The position numbers and the translations under genes are program-made. A stretch of DNA of 64,000 nucleotides from Ascidia mentula (Eukaryota > Chordata > Ascidiacea > Phlebobranchia > Ascidiidae), in the NCBI GenBank assembly GCA_947561715.1, contig OX387201.1, positions 13,158,001 to 13,222,000 on the forward strand, read 5' to 3'. Numbering within the stretch: the stretch's first letter is position 1; each line of letters begins with the position of its first letter. This document shows, piece by piece, positions 51,149 through 62,685 of this stretch. The notes under the pieces were generated by a model that was given only the letters and a program-made list of their open reading frames with translations, was not told the DNA's origin and searched no databases.

Positions 51149-53684
51149 CTTATGTTCATGCTTTAAATGGGCCATATTGGATTGCTTTATATATTCCATT
51201 TCTTGTGGTTTTATTTGGACTGCTGCCGTACGTTTGAGCCATCTTAATAAAAGATTGTTTAAAACTGATTGGTGTCGGATACACGAAGAAAAACACGCTA
51301 AAAACGCAACACGTGTGATTAAGAATGGTCTTGCCGGTAAATTGTCCAAGCAAAGACTTGCACTTTGGGGTAAGCTAGGCAGTTAGCTTCGAACTGTTTG
51401 GTACAAAACTAGGCACTAAAGGTCCGGATGACGTAACGAACCAGAACAGGAAACATGTGGTCAAATGTAAAACAATAAGTTAGAAGGCGATAATAAACGA
51501 CCAAATTTAAACAAAATATGAAAGAATTTGACATGACAAGCCAACTTCCCTGCAATATAAACTACCAGAGTCAAAACTGTGCAACACACAATGGCCAAAC
51601 TACTTGGAAACCATCAACGTGATAGTGAAAATAGTTTTTTTTATTTTTGAATCAAATATAAGATTTGTTTGATCTTCTTATCACGAAAGTGCACCAATCA
51701 ATTAGGTCATCAATTTCTGTGGCCTCATTTTGTACTGTAATTTGTTGCCTAGCAGAAGGACCCTTAATTTTAGCCTCAAAAAGCTTAGAAGTAGTTTTGC
51801 TAATTAGCCTATGGTCAAGATTGTGACAAATTATTGAGAACTGATAGACGAACTAAGATCCGCTTGCTAAGTTGAACTAACCATCAATGCCAATTTTCTG
51901 TTCAAATTTCTTTGAAAATTCTTTGTTTTGCGAACTTTTTACGCACCAACTGTATGTAGATTTGAGATGTTCATCAGTCCTTCGGTGTGGTTTTAAGAAA
52001 AAAATACAAGTTTGTGTATAGGCAAGAGCCTGCCGGTGGCTTCAGGCATTTCAGTGGTGGGCAGCTGGTTTTCAGTAATTGCTACCAACTTTAATACCTA
52101 AGAATTGCCACATAGAATTGCATTCAACGACTCAAAATAAACTGACACTATAAGTAAAAAGACATTTTCACAGCTCAATTGAAGATGGAAACAAAAGATT
52201 CACGACCTTTTCGGACTGATATATAAACCGTTGAGTCACAATAAAGCCATCGCAAATCATATTTTGACTACGTTTTATTTATTAGACTTGAAAAAACGCG
52301 GATGGTTTTGACAGACGGTTTGATGGTCTTGCATCTCCGCGAACCCAACATCAAGTAATGACAATTAAGCAAGTTTCCATGCCGATTGTCTGACTAAAAC
52401 CGAGATCTGGACTGATCTGTGACATCAAAGGCATGATCCCGGAGACTGCAGCGTACAAATTGAATTCCCAGTCGGCTGCTAGTGCTATAGCTAAAGTCTG
52501 CTTGCGTGTTCTTGCTGTATAGGTTACTAAGTTCGACTCCGTGGCAGACTTGTTTATTAATTGAAAGACACGATTGCAATCCCAGGTGGCTTAAGTTTAA
52601 TTTGTTTCAAGCGCGTTTAACAAGAGTTTAACACGTGACTGAATTGCAGCGAATTAACTATTAAAAGAACGTGCGAACGTTACAGCGCGATGGCGAGAAT
52701 AACGACAGGGCCGAGAGAGTACGAGAGAGAAAGAGACTCTGAGAGGGACTATTCAAGGATTACGAAATGGGCGTTTTATAACGAAGTATCAGAAAAAATG
52801 TGTTGTCCAGCAGGATGCCAGAAAGCTTATGGGAGCTCCTGCAGGAAAGCTTAACACCGTCTGCAGCCTTCGGTCCGTCTGTGTTCCAAATGTGAGAAGA
52901 ATTAAGTAGGGAAACATGCGCGTTGCAAGACTAAACCGAATTGCCCACAGCATACATCAAAAAAGCACTTTAAACATCTGTGGAAATGGAATTGTTTTAG
53001 TCGGATGCCTGAGCATAAAAGGAATGACCTTCTATACAATGTATTTTTCATGCCTCCAAGTATATCATACAGTATTTTGTCTATGTTTAGTAGAAACAAG
53101 TTCACGTGGACCGTCGTGCCAAGAGTGTAAATAAATGCAAAATAGATGCTGCGATAAAGTTTTTTAACAAAATGTAATAAAGTTTCACGTTTTTCATTCC
53201 GTGGCAAAACAATCCTATGTTTCCTTCACGTGACTGCACCTTTGTATCTGCATCACCAGAACAATGCGTTCACATAAGCTGTAAGTTTAACTGTGTGCAT
53301 TCATGCGTAGCCTTTTTTTCCGATCTTTGTTGTTCGTGTTTTGTTGATGCGGAATTTGGATCGCTAATTTTCTGGTTTTCAGTAGCTGGATATTAGTCAT
53401 GTAGGTTATTTAGTTTTAGCCACAATATGTAAACATTAAAAAAAATACCAAAAGCTTACTTGAAGATATTTTTTGAGCAAATATAGCTTTTGCCTCGGGT
53501 AAAAAACACGCCAAATTTATATTAAAGCCGCGCATAAAAGACTCATGATCCATATAGACTGTTTTTTTGCCAACAGACTAAAGATTAAGGTAGCTGGAGC
53601 CTGTGTACATCACATTCAAGCAATGGTCCAAAGGTATATACTGTCAACTAGTAATTAGAAGCTTTCGTTTGAAAAGCAACAACA

Positions 53685-55621
53685 ATGTCGTATTGGGGCC
53701 TTGTGCAAATGGAACCGAAGCAGATTTGTTTCACACAAGACAGCATCGCATCCAAATTCGGAGATGGAAAATCTGTAAAGGAAACATTCCATCAAATCGC
53801 AACAGAAAGTTTGAACATCGAAGATATTGAACCGATAAAAGTGTTTAAAAAAAAATCGAGCTACTACAGGTGAATATTCACTTCAGTGCGATTTCTTCGA
53901 GCGGTCTCGGTTTGTTTCTCATTGAATTATTCATGGCGTGTTACAAAAATACTAGCATTAGGTGGAGCAACATCTAAACATCATATCACCACAACAACAG
54001 CAATTGATAAAAAAGAACGTGCTGCAAATATCTCTTCTGCAAAATCTGTATTTTTGTAAAAATAGTGTATAAAAAAATTGATTTTCAGTGCATTAGTCCT
54101 AGGACATGCCAGATTCCTCTTTGCCGTGAAGTTGTTAATATTTGGTGAAAGCGTGTTTGGTCTATTTTTAGCAGAAACAACAGACGTCTCTATGTTTTTC
54201 GTGTGCTGGAAGTTTGTGACAAGATAGCAACAGTTGGAGTGATTGTTATTTCTAATCACAACCAACGCATAATGCTGACTAATGGAAATATGGGATGTCA
54301 CGTGAGCATTCGCGGTTACGAAGAACCTTATCGTCATTGCCATTGCTTTGAACAAGGGGAATTGTCAAAGTATGTTGGACATGCATCCATGGCTGGTGGT
54401 CGGTTTCTAGGATACGCAGGTGAGCGCCACGTTGTGTTCCCTCTTGTTTGCGTAGTTAGCTTTGATGCCAAAAAAGAAACTTCCTATATATATTTTTTTT
54501 TGAACCCTGAAAATTCAATTTCTGTCAGAAGTTGCTAATTTCTACTTTGAAAAATTTGAGTTTACACACTAAACCTTGTCCTTTGTACCTATACCACACA
54601 TACAAACGAATAAACACGTGTTGAAAAACTAAGGCCAGATATGTTCGAATGAATGTGGTCTGGAGTGTTTATTGAAAACATATATGTTGCTGCAAGATTT
54701 GGAAGAGGAAACCAATAGACACTACAGCAGAAATTTGGCTACTTTCGAAGAACCCAGCACCTCGCAAAGAGAATCGCATAACAGCAGAGATGCCATAGCC
54801 CAAGGTGTCGCCATTGCAGCAGGAGTTCTTGCAGTGGGATATTTTGGAAGTCAACTCATTGGGGCGATCAATTCCATGATAAAGAGTTTTTCCCCAGATA
54901 AAATCGAATTTAGCCAGGATTCGATTTCCCACGCTTTTCGCGATGGCAAAGACGTAAATATGACCATCCTTAAAATTGCCGCAAGAAAACTGAAAGCATC
55001 TGACATCGAGAAGATTGAATTTGTGAAGAAGAGAGATGGTTCGTTAGTAAGGTACGACTCATATGAACCTGTTGTTTATTCGTATCTTTTTTAACATTTT
55101 GCTTTTAGTTCTGACAATCGTCGGTTGTATGTGTTTCGAGTATTGCACCTAATGGAAATATTGGATAGTGTACAAGTAAACTTCATAGATGATTTGCGAC
55201 GTGCTAATACAACCAACAATGCCGGTTGCCACGTCAGAGTGCGTGGAGACACAGCTTAGCAGCATTGTACCTGCCGCCGTGGGTCTGGATCTTTACCTGG
55301 TAATTAATGGAAAGAACTCGTGACTTTAAACTAACTCACTGTAGATGATTTCCGCAAATAAGGTTATGTCTCACTAAATGCTAAACTATAATCGGCAGAT
55401 TGGTTTTGCTTCAAATTAGTTTTTATGCAAACATTAGGAACAGACACAGTTTTCATTCGGGTTTCTTCAAACACAAAATAATCTATTTTGAGATTGTTGA
55501 TTAATAGGTTGGTGGGACGAGCGTCGTTTATCCATTACATATTTTTCACTTAACTCATCAGAAGAAGCTGCACTGAAGGAATCAAGTGGAGTCGAATGTA
55601 TGATTATGTAATACTCCGTAT
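53685..55621 (+). CDS. Tandem two-domain ParB/sulfiredoxin-like protein, copy A (premature stop)
   Basis: Exons: 53685-53869, 54172-54419, 54697-55051, 55109 onward, and 55508-55621 by comparison with copy B. Each half of the protein has the same layout: a start like ICFTQDSIASKFGDGK, a segment DIEPIKVFKK, and after an intron NNRRLYVFRVLE, as in small eukaryotic proteins of the ParB/Srx-like fold, where DNRRL corresponds to the nucleotide-binding GERR motif of ParB. The halves are joined by a hydrophilic stretch (TSQRESHNSRDA) and a hydrophobic helix (AIAAGVLAVGYFGSQLIGAI) that could span a membrane. In this copy an in-frame TAG at 55257-55259 replaces the TAC seen in copy B, ending the product at about 312 aa and cutting off the cysteine-rich HCTC part and the tail. 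The function is unknown; it may be an expressed shorter form or a young pseudogene. Confidence 0.72.
55257..55259 (+). other. In-frame premature stop in copy A
   Basis: The codon is TAG here and TAC at the equivalent site of copy B (exon 59162-59355). A 3-bp deletion (GCT) follows some 30 bp later. The rest of the exon and the next exon remain open, so decay is recent. Confidence 0.7.
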
Positions 55622-57671
55622 ATTGGACCTAAATCTTTTTCAAAAAATTAAGCTAGAAATAGGCTACTGGATTGTAGTATTTTTATGAATTATATTATTA
55701 ATCAACTATAACCTATAGCTGGTGTTCTTCTTTTAAACTCTAGTTCTTCGCCATGTATTTTGTTTCAGTTTAGTGATTAAAGCTCTTGTGAGTTATCACC
55801 AATAAATTGCATGACAATATCAGCTGTGTACTTTTGAATTCAGGCGGCTGAATGAGTATTTCCTAATTTAAACATTTCGAAAGAAAATCTAATTTTTTTT
55901 TGCACTGTCCACAGCATTTGAATCTTAGAGGAAATTATGTGTTTAAAGAGTAAATAAACAAAAAATTTTTGTAGCAGCTTTAAGGTCTTAGTTATTGTAG
56001 TGTTGTCTTTCCATATTGCGTCATATTTTTGTTTTTTTTAATTCTCAGCTGGTCATTTCATTGAAAAGGAAATCACCAATCGTTTATTAACTCTTGAGTG
56101 TTGATAAGACCTATATACCTACTACTCTACAACATGGTAATTTGCATGCAGAAAAATACGTGCTAAGTCAAACCAAGTTGTGTTGTTTAATAAAGTTACA
56201 GATCATGGATGGCATCTCAATTTTAGTTGTCGATCCATCGCTCCTGGGTTGTGTAAATTACAACAAACAAAATTCATAACATTACCTACAACTCGAGTGG
56301 GCATTGAAGATTGTATAAGTTGCTTACTTCAAAAATTTGAACGATATCAACGGTTTGCCACCGGTTTTAAAATTAACAACTGTAAGTTGTCGAATGGCAG
56401 TTTTGTTTGGCACAAACTGCTTTTTGTTTATTTATGTAAGGTTAGTTTAATGTTTAAACTTGTTAAATTAAACAAGCAGTTTTACCCAAAGAGATTTTTG
56501 AACAAACGACTCTGGAGAATAAGACATTTTAAATCTAATTGGAGATGCAAATATAGCTGCTAACGACCTATTTGGAGTTGCGTGATGTTCATGAGCTCTG
56601 ATATATTTAAAACCTGAATACTGCATATAATGTCACTAAAATTCGTAATTTCACATATTTTTCCCTTAGGCATAGGTATATACATCACTTTAAGCAAATA
56701 GCCTACATCTTTGCCACGAAGAACGGCAACAATCCGCTACTTTTAGTCTGACATAATAAACACGTTGGCATATTTCTTAGCAACAGAAATATCAGTACTA
56801 TCCCAAAACACCACAGTAAAATAAATGTTTGAACTTGGTCTGCGCAAATACTTTTGTTTTAATGATTGATGGGATTTTGGCAAAACGTGGTCAATTAATA
56901 AACCTATTCCGATACGCTACAATGCATGTAACTTCGCAAAGAATTATTAAGAATCATCTTGTTTTTTATTACATTTCAAAAATAAACTTAACATTTCTTT
57001 CTGTTAGAATTGTTTAAGTCACCCGAAACACAAAGCATTCAAACAGAAAGACTTTTCCACACTTGAAAAAACGTATAGCCTAAGACTGTATGTTTTTATG
57101 GTCACAATAGGCAGCAGAACAACTTCTTCGGAAATGCAATTCACTGGCATTCTCTTGATAGAAAACTTACATTCCCACTGAATTTTATATTTGCAGAAGC
57201 GTATGTGCACTTTCTTGTGAATATTTTTTTTGTATTTCTGATGAAGTACATTACAGTGGATTTAGAGGCATTCGCAACGGTGAGCAATGATGCATGTCGG
57301 AATTGAGCACATATTATTTAATTTTCATAATAGCAGCGGTGGTTTGTGAATATAGGTTATAGTTGCTGCTATAATGTTTCAAAAGAACTATCAAAGTGAT
57401 AAACTTGTCTGGTCATAGGAATTAGCTATAGCTTTAAACAACGTTGTCTATACTAATACTTATGTATGATTCAATAATGTTAAATGAATTTATGTGTCGC
57501 ATTTGTGTGGTGATACTGATCGTCGATGGCTCAGTACGCAATTTGAGAAATAATAATACTGTTGATATCCTGTAGGCTTCGCAACCCACCTTAGATTTAA
57601 GCAGTTTTTATCTCATTAACTTGATGTAGTATTTTAGGTGAGAAAGCTTCCTAAACTATTTGACGACAACT
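55622..57671. other. Spacer between the two ParB/Srx-like copies
   Basis: AT-rich DNA with a 127-codon open frame (56180-56563, +) that shows no known motif. A dispersed repeat shared with the end of the window lies at 56708-56852 and 57063-57116. Confidence 0.5.
56708..57116 (+). repeat. Dispersed repeat, copy 1
   Basis: Two blocks, 56708-56852 and 57063-57116, match 62686-62827 and 63946-64000 closely and in the same order. The first contains TTTGCCACGAAGAACGGC and ATATCAGTACTATCCCAAAA. The unit is non-coding and of unknown class. Confidence 0.65.
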
Positions 57672-59633
57672 ATGTTTGGGGAAATGAATCCCACGCACAT
57701 TCATTTCACACAAGACAGCATCGCTTCCAACTTTAAAGATGGAAAATCTATAGAGGAAACAATCCATCAACTTGAGACAGGAAGCTTGAACGTCGAAGAT
57801 ATTAAACCGATAAAAGTGTTTGAAAGAGGTTCGAACTACTACAGGTAAATGTGGATTTTTTATAGATTAGTGTAAAAACTGTTGAGCAACAACACGCCAT
57901 GTGATGAAGAATGTTTTTAGTTTGGACTTCCGACGGCAAATTCTCCAATATGTAGCGGCGTAGAGTTTGCTAAACCAAGCTTTAGTTTATCTTGATTTGT
58001 AAAAAGATAGGTGGATGAAATTTGCTTGTTTACGCGAGTCCAGATTGTTCTTTGTGCTGCAAAGTTGTGGATATTTGGTGAAATCTTTTGTTTGTTTATT
58101 TTTCAGCAAAAACAACAGACGTCTCTACGTTTATCGGGTGTTAGAGGTTTGTGACAGGATAACAACGATTGGAGTGACTGTTGTTTCTGGTAACAGCCAA
58201 CGCATAATGCTGACTAATGGGAACAATGGCTGCCACATAAAAATGCGCGGTTCTGGAAAAAAATTTCGCCATTGCCATTGCTTGGAACAAAGACAATTGC
58301 CAGATTATGTTGTACATGCTGCATCCCAAAGTCGTGGTAAGTAGGCAGAATACACATGAAATTTATTAGGCTTTTCATTAGTGAATATTTAAAAGGCGTA
58401 AATTTTTTTCAAATAATGTTTTTCATGGAACCTATTAAGCACACGATGGTTTTTTAACAATTTACTTCGGTCTTTTGGTTTCCAAAACAAGCGGAAACGA
58501 AGAAATTAATTTTTTCATTCAAATGCTGTCGGGGACACATGCTCTTTCAAAGCAGTAAAAATGTAACCCCGTGCAACCCTGATACAATTAAAATAAAAAA
58601 TTATGCATTTAATTGACCACAAGGTTAAACTAAATATTACGTGGTCCAAAACTACTTTCTGATGCAATAAGTAATATCGTTTTCTACATTTTGGCAAGTT
58701 TTTAATGTTGCCGTATATTAGAATTTTGGAAAACGGTCCGTTTTAGATTCTTCGGAAGAAGCAACCAGTAGACACTTCAGCAGAAGTTTGGTTACTTTCG
58801 AAGAACCCAGCACCTCGCAAAGAGAATCGCATAACAGCAGAGATGCCATAGTACAAGGCTTCGCCGTTGCAGCAGGAGTTCTTGCAATGGGATATTTGGG
58901 AAGTCAACTTATTGGGGCGATCAATTCCATGATAAGGAGTTTTTCCCCAGATGAAATCGAATTTAGCCAAGATTCGATTTCCCACGCTTTTCGCGATGGC
59001 AAAGACGTAAATATAACCATTCTTAAAATTGCCGACGGAAAACTGAAAGCATCTGACATCGAGAAGATTGATGTTGTGAAGAAGAGAGATGGTTCGTTAG
59101 TAAGGTACGACTCATATGAACCTGTTGTTTATTCGTATCTTATTTAAGATTTTGCTTTTAGTTCTGACAATCGTCGGTTGTATGTGTTTCGAGTGTTGCA
59201 CTTAATGGGAATACTGGATAGTGTACAAGTAAACTTCATAGATGATTTGCGACACGATAATACAACCAACAATGCCGGTTGCCATGTCAGAGTGCGTGGA
59301 GACACAACTTACCAGCATTGTACCTGCCGCCGTGCTGGGTCTGGATCTTTACCTGGTAATTAATGGAAAGAAATCGTGCCGTTTTAACTCACTCAATAGA
59401 CTATTTCCACAAATGCTTTTTGGCTAATTAAAACAGCAGACAGAATTGTTCTTGTGTGCTGTTCATCAAACACAAAATAATATATTTTAAGACAATGTAA
59501 TTATTTAAGTTGATTTATAGGTTGGTGGGACGAGTGTCGTTTATCCATTAAATACGCTTCGCTTAACTTGTCACAAGAAGCTGAACTGAACCAGGCAAAT
59601 GGAGACGATGGAAACGAATGTGTGATTATGTAG
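57672..59633 (+). CDS. Tandem two-domain ParB/sulfiredoxin-like protein, copy B (intact)
   Basis: Exons: 57672-57844, 58107-58336, 58747-59104, 59162-59355 and 59521-59633, all phases consistent, giving 355 aa. Domain 1 (about residues 8-135) runs from IHFTQDSIASNFKDGK through IKPIKVFERG and NNRRLYVYRVLEV to a cysteine/histidine cluster (HCHCLEQ). A linker rich in Ser/Glu/Arg follows, then a hydrophobic helix (VAAGVLAMGYLGSQLIGAI, about residues 160-180). Domain 2 runs from IEFSQDSISHAFRDGK and KKRDGSLVR to DNRRLYVFRVLHL, HCTCRR and a tail GWWDECRLSI. The motif DNRRL matches the active/nucleotide-binding region of ParB/Srx-like folds. The arrangement domain, hydrophobic helix, domain is unusual. 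Exons 3-4 and the 57-nt intron between them are nearly identical to copy A, while exons 1-2 differ more. Function unknown. Confidence 0.8.
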
Positions 59634-61792
59634 GCTAATTTATCAAATAGTTGTTCTTCAAACTTTTTATGACAAATAAGTTGCAATCGGTTGATGGTGA
59701 TTATTCGTATTTGTTTGCATTAAGCTTTAATCAATTTATTTCATTTTTTTTAATCGACAGCATGTATAGCAGCACATTTACCTTGCCGGTTTAGTATACA
59801 GAGGCTCATATAAACTCAATTCTTACAGAATATTTTATTGTGCGCTCTAGCAATCGTTGATATGGTTTACCGGCATTGCAATTGCCGAAATTGGATTGCA
59901 TAATTATCTGAAAAATTACAGTACATTTTCCTATCCTATATTTCTGCATAATATGACATGAAACTGAATTCAAATAACTTCAAAATCAATAAACCTTAAA
60001 CAAATATGTTTTAGTCGGCAACAATATGTAACGATTTTAGTCAGCATATTTGCGTTTGTGACAAATAGTGTATTGTGTTCAGACAAACTAACAGTAATCC
60101 CTCCCGTTCCGTCTATATAGTTCCTTACGTTGGTTAATAAGTTAGTTATTTTGGCAAGTATAGGCCTTCCTCTGTAAACAACGAAATAAAAACGTTATTT
60201 GATCTGGGAGCAATGTTTTCCTACCAGTGGGCTGTGACCATAAGTGTAGCTGAGCTATTGGAGGAAAAGCAGACAGCCAACTTCAGTATTAGATTTTTTT
60301 TGTAAACAGGGCAAATTCATTAACTTCGCCTGACATCGTTAACATTACAGTAAAACTCAGTTAATCCAATTTCGTCAAATATTAATCGGTTTTATTTGTC
60401 ATACAAGTTCAACAAATATTATGGCCCACTGTTTCTCAAGCACTTACCGATAAGTCAGATTCAAAGTCCGCAGCTCGTATGAACCTTGTCAATTATTAAC
60501 GTTATATCCTAAAGGTGGAAAATGTGCTACTGTTGGCCAATCTATAAAATATGATATGTCTCAATGTGGTTTGTGAAAAAAGTAGCCAATAAAAGTTGGC
60601 TGTGAGCTGAAAAAGGTTGGGAACCACTGACCTATATCGTAATCCAAGATCACAAAACGACTGACGTAAGCAAGCAATGTATCCCAGTCCAGGAAATTTC
60701 TGTTGCGATGAGCTCAAAACAATAGTCATTATTGTTTATTTTGTTTCAGACGTAAATGTTCTATCCGTATTAGCAATTGCTGCAGTGTAACTTTTACAGA
60801 AAAACATGAGACCTGAATATGTAACTGCAGGGTAATAACTAAACTTTTAGAAACCAGCATACTCCGTTACATCAACAGTTGACCAATGACACATACAAGT
60901 TTAGCATATAACAGAAGTGGGCAAATCAAACAGATTTGACACACAGGTTACATTATTAGAGGATTACTTTTTACGACACAAAATTTATCCTGGTAGTAAG
61001 CATGTTTGTTTAACATGAAACACCAACCAATTGAAACTCTTAATGGAACATCAGAAGGTTATGCTGACATAAGAACAAATAATAATTTAATAGTGATGTT
61101 GTTTGATGTAACCTATTCACCAGTCGACATACAAAACTTTTAAGTGATGGTCAATCGTGTATCGGAGATTGGAATCCAAGAATAGGTTTGGTAAGTCGTT
61201 AAATTTTTTATGAATTAATTTGACGTTTTGTATGCATGAAAGAAATGATCGACTCGGTATGTACTTCCAAACCAGTGGGACGCGACACAGTTTAGTCCGC
61301 GAAGTTCTTTCTGGTAGGCCGCGAAGCATCTTACTTTTCTGATAAGTCAGGTCCACAGTTCGCATAAACCTTGTGACCATTCAATAAACGTTGTATCCTA
61401 AGGGTGGGCAAAAAGTAGCTTATTGCATATCTTGGCCGATTGCTGCAAAAAGTTTAACAACTGCTCCAGAGCAGGGGTCTGTAAATACTTTTGGGCGCGA
61501 CCCAAACAAGCCCTTATGTGGTTTAACTGCCTTGTAGAAAACGCAACTCAATGGAAATATGATAGTACGTGAAACACCATATGGGCATTGAATCGTTTGT
61601 AATTGAACACAAATAAACTTTGCAAGATGTGTGTCGTTACATGTACATATTTCGCATCCCAAAATTGTTAAGTTTTAAAAAAGGTTTATTTCTTTATTTT
61701 TCACCAGAAGAGCGAATAGATCAGATCAATTTACAAAAATACCAGCTACAAACGGCTGACAAATTACAAAAAGAAAACTTAATTTATTTTGA
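59634..61792. other. Repeat-rich intergenic stretch
   Basis: No gene supported. Contains hAT-like ends (GGTTGGGAACCACTG at about 60611 and GCAGGGGTCTGTAAATACTTTT at about 61471) and two similar stretches, 60449-60518 and 61339-61413, sharing GATAAGTCAG, ACCTTGT and TATCCTAA blocks about 890 bp apart. Confidence 0.5.
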
Positions 61793-62670
61793 TTGATTTT
61801 AGGATTGTGGAGAAACTTCCAGGAACACTTTACCTCTACTTTTTGGAATACCCGATATACTGGTGGTAACATTTTGCAATTGTCTTTGTCACAGTTCTCC
61901 CTATTTTGGTTGAATCATGTATTGCTCTTGAGGTTCTATTTCTCATGTGCGGTTCATCATAAAAGCAATTGCTACATATATTTGCACACAGGCATGGCAA
62001 AAGTTGATGGACTTCATGTTTCCTCTCATAACTTTAATTGCCTTTGGTTTAAGATTACTGTACCCAATCCTAAACTCACAAACAGTCCGAATAAGAATAC
62101 TTCTAAACCGAACAAGGAAAAACATGTCAGATAAACTTGGGTTTATAAAACTTGTGAAAGATGAGGCAAAACAGTTTGAAATATAGTTGATAATTGTTGA
62201 AGTTACTGCAAACAAACACAATTTTGCACAGATTTTGACAGTATCCAACTTGATCCATTGTATTGCATTCGTTGGGAAAGTCGACTATAAAGTGGTGTTA
62301 GCTGTGGATGACTTGGACCGAGTACGACCATAAAAGACCGAGTACGACATACACGACATTAGTTCATTGATAAACACCAGCATCAACCATTTTATGCTTT
62401 TGTCAATTATAGTGGGACTCCTTAAGTTTTTTACTCCAACGCTAAAAATGTGTAAAAATTTTGTTGAATTATTTTGCTAAGGTGAGGAGCGTGTTAGAGA
62501 CAGTCAACATTTTACTAAGTGACCATTTGTTTCCGTTCTTCTGCTTGATAGCAGTTGAACCGATAGTCACAGTTAACAGCATGGATGGAACCAGTATAGT
62601 TAATAAAAAAAAACTGCTACGGCCATGAATATCTTTTCTGTTTCGTATTTGGTATTTCAGATTTTGAAAA
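61793..62670 (+). pseudogene. Relic of a KAP-type P-loop NTPase gene
   Basis: Fragments of the KAP NTPase domain appear in order: a two-helix membrane part (MDFMFPLITLIAFGLRLLYP), SDKLGFIKLVKDEAKQFE, then a Walker B strand YKVVLAVDDLDRVRP near 62289-62334, and SVLETVNILLSDHLFPFFCLIAVEP at about 62490-62565. These are typical of bacterial-type and animal KAP proteins (NKPD1-like). Stops and frame changes interrupt the reading right after DDLDR, where a 13-bp tandem duplication (GACCGAGTACGAC) is also seen. The Walker A segment was not found. It could be a broken gene or a set of exons I cannot join. Confidence 0.45.
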
Positions 62671-62685
62671 TGTAAGATTTCGTAA

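Larger units (their letters stand above)
49187..53684. other. Intergenic region with a relict gene fragment
   Basis: After the tetraspanin 3' UTR (AATAAA 49725), the DNA is AT-rich with short open frames lacking signatures (49860-50150, 50188-50400). A decayed copy of the last exon of the ParB-like genes is at 50722-50815. A short frame at 50963-51148 begins like a signal peptide. The rest, to 53684, holds no gene I can support. Confidence 0.5.

Noticed and set aside
52490..52560. tRNA-like segment with AAGTCTGC/GCAGACTT ends and a GTTCGACTCC B-box-like word
   Set aside because: The outer stem pairs, but D, anticodon and T stems cannot be formed, so a tRNA gene is not supported.
56180..56563. 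127-codon open frame between the ParB/Srx-like copies
   Set aside because: No similarity to the flanking genes or to a known family; probably chance.
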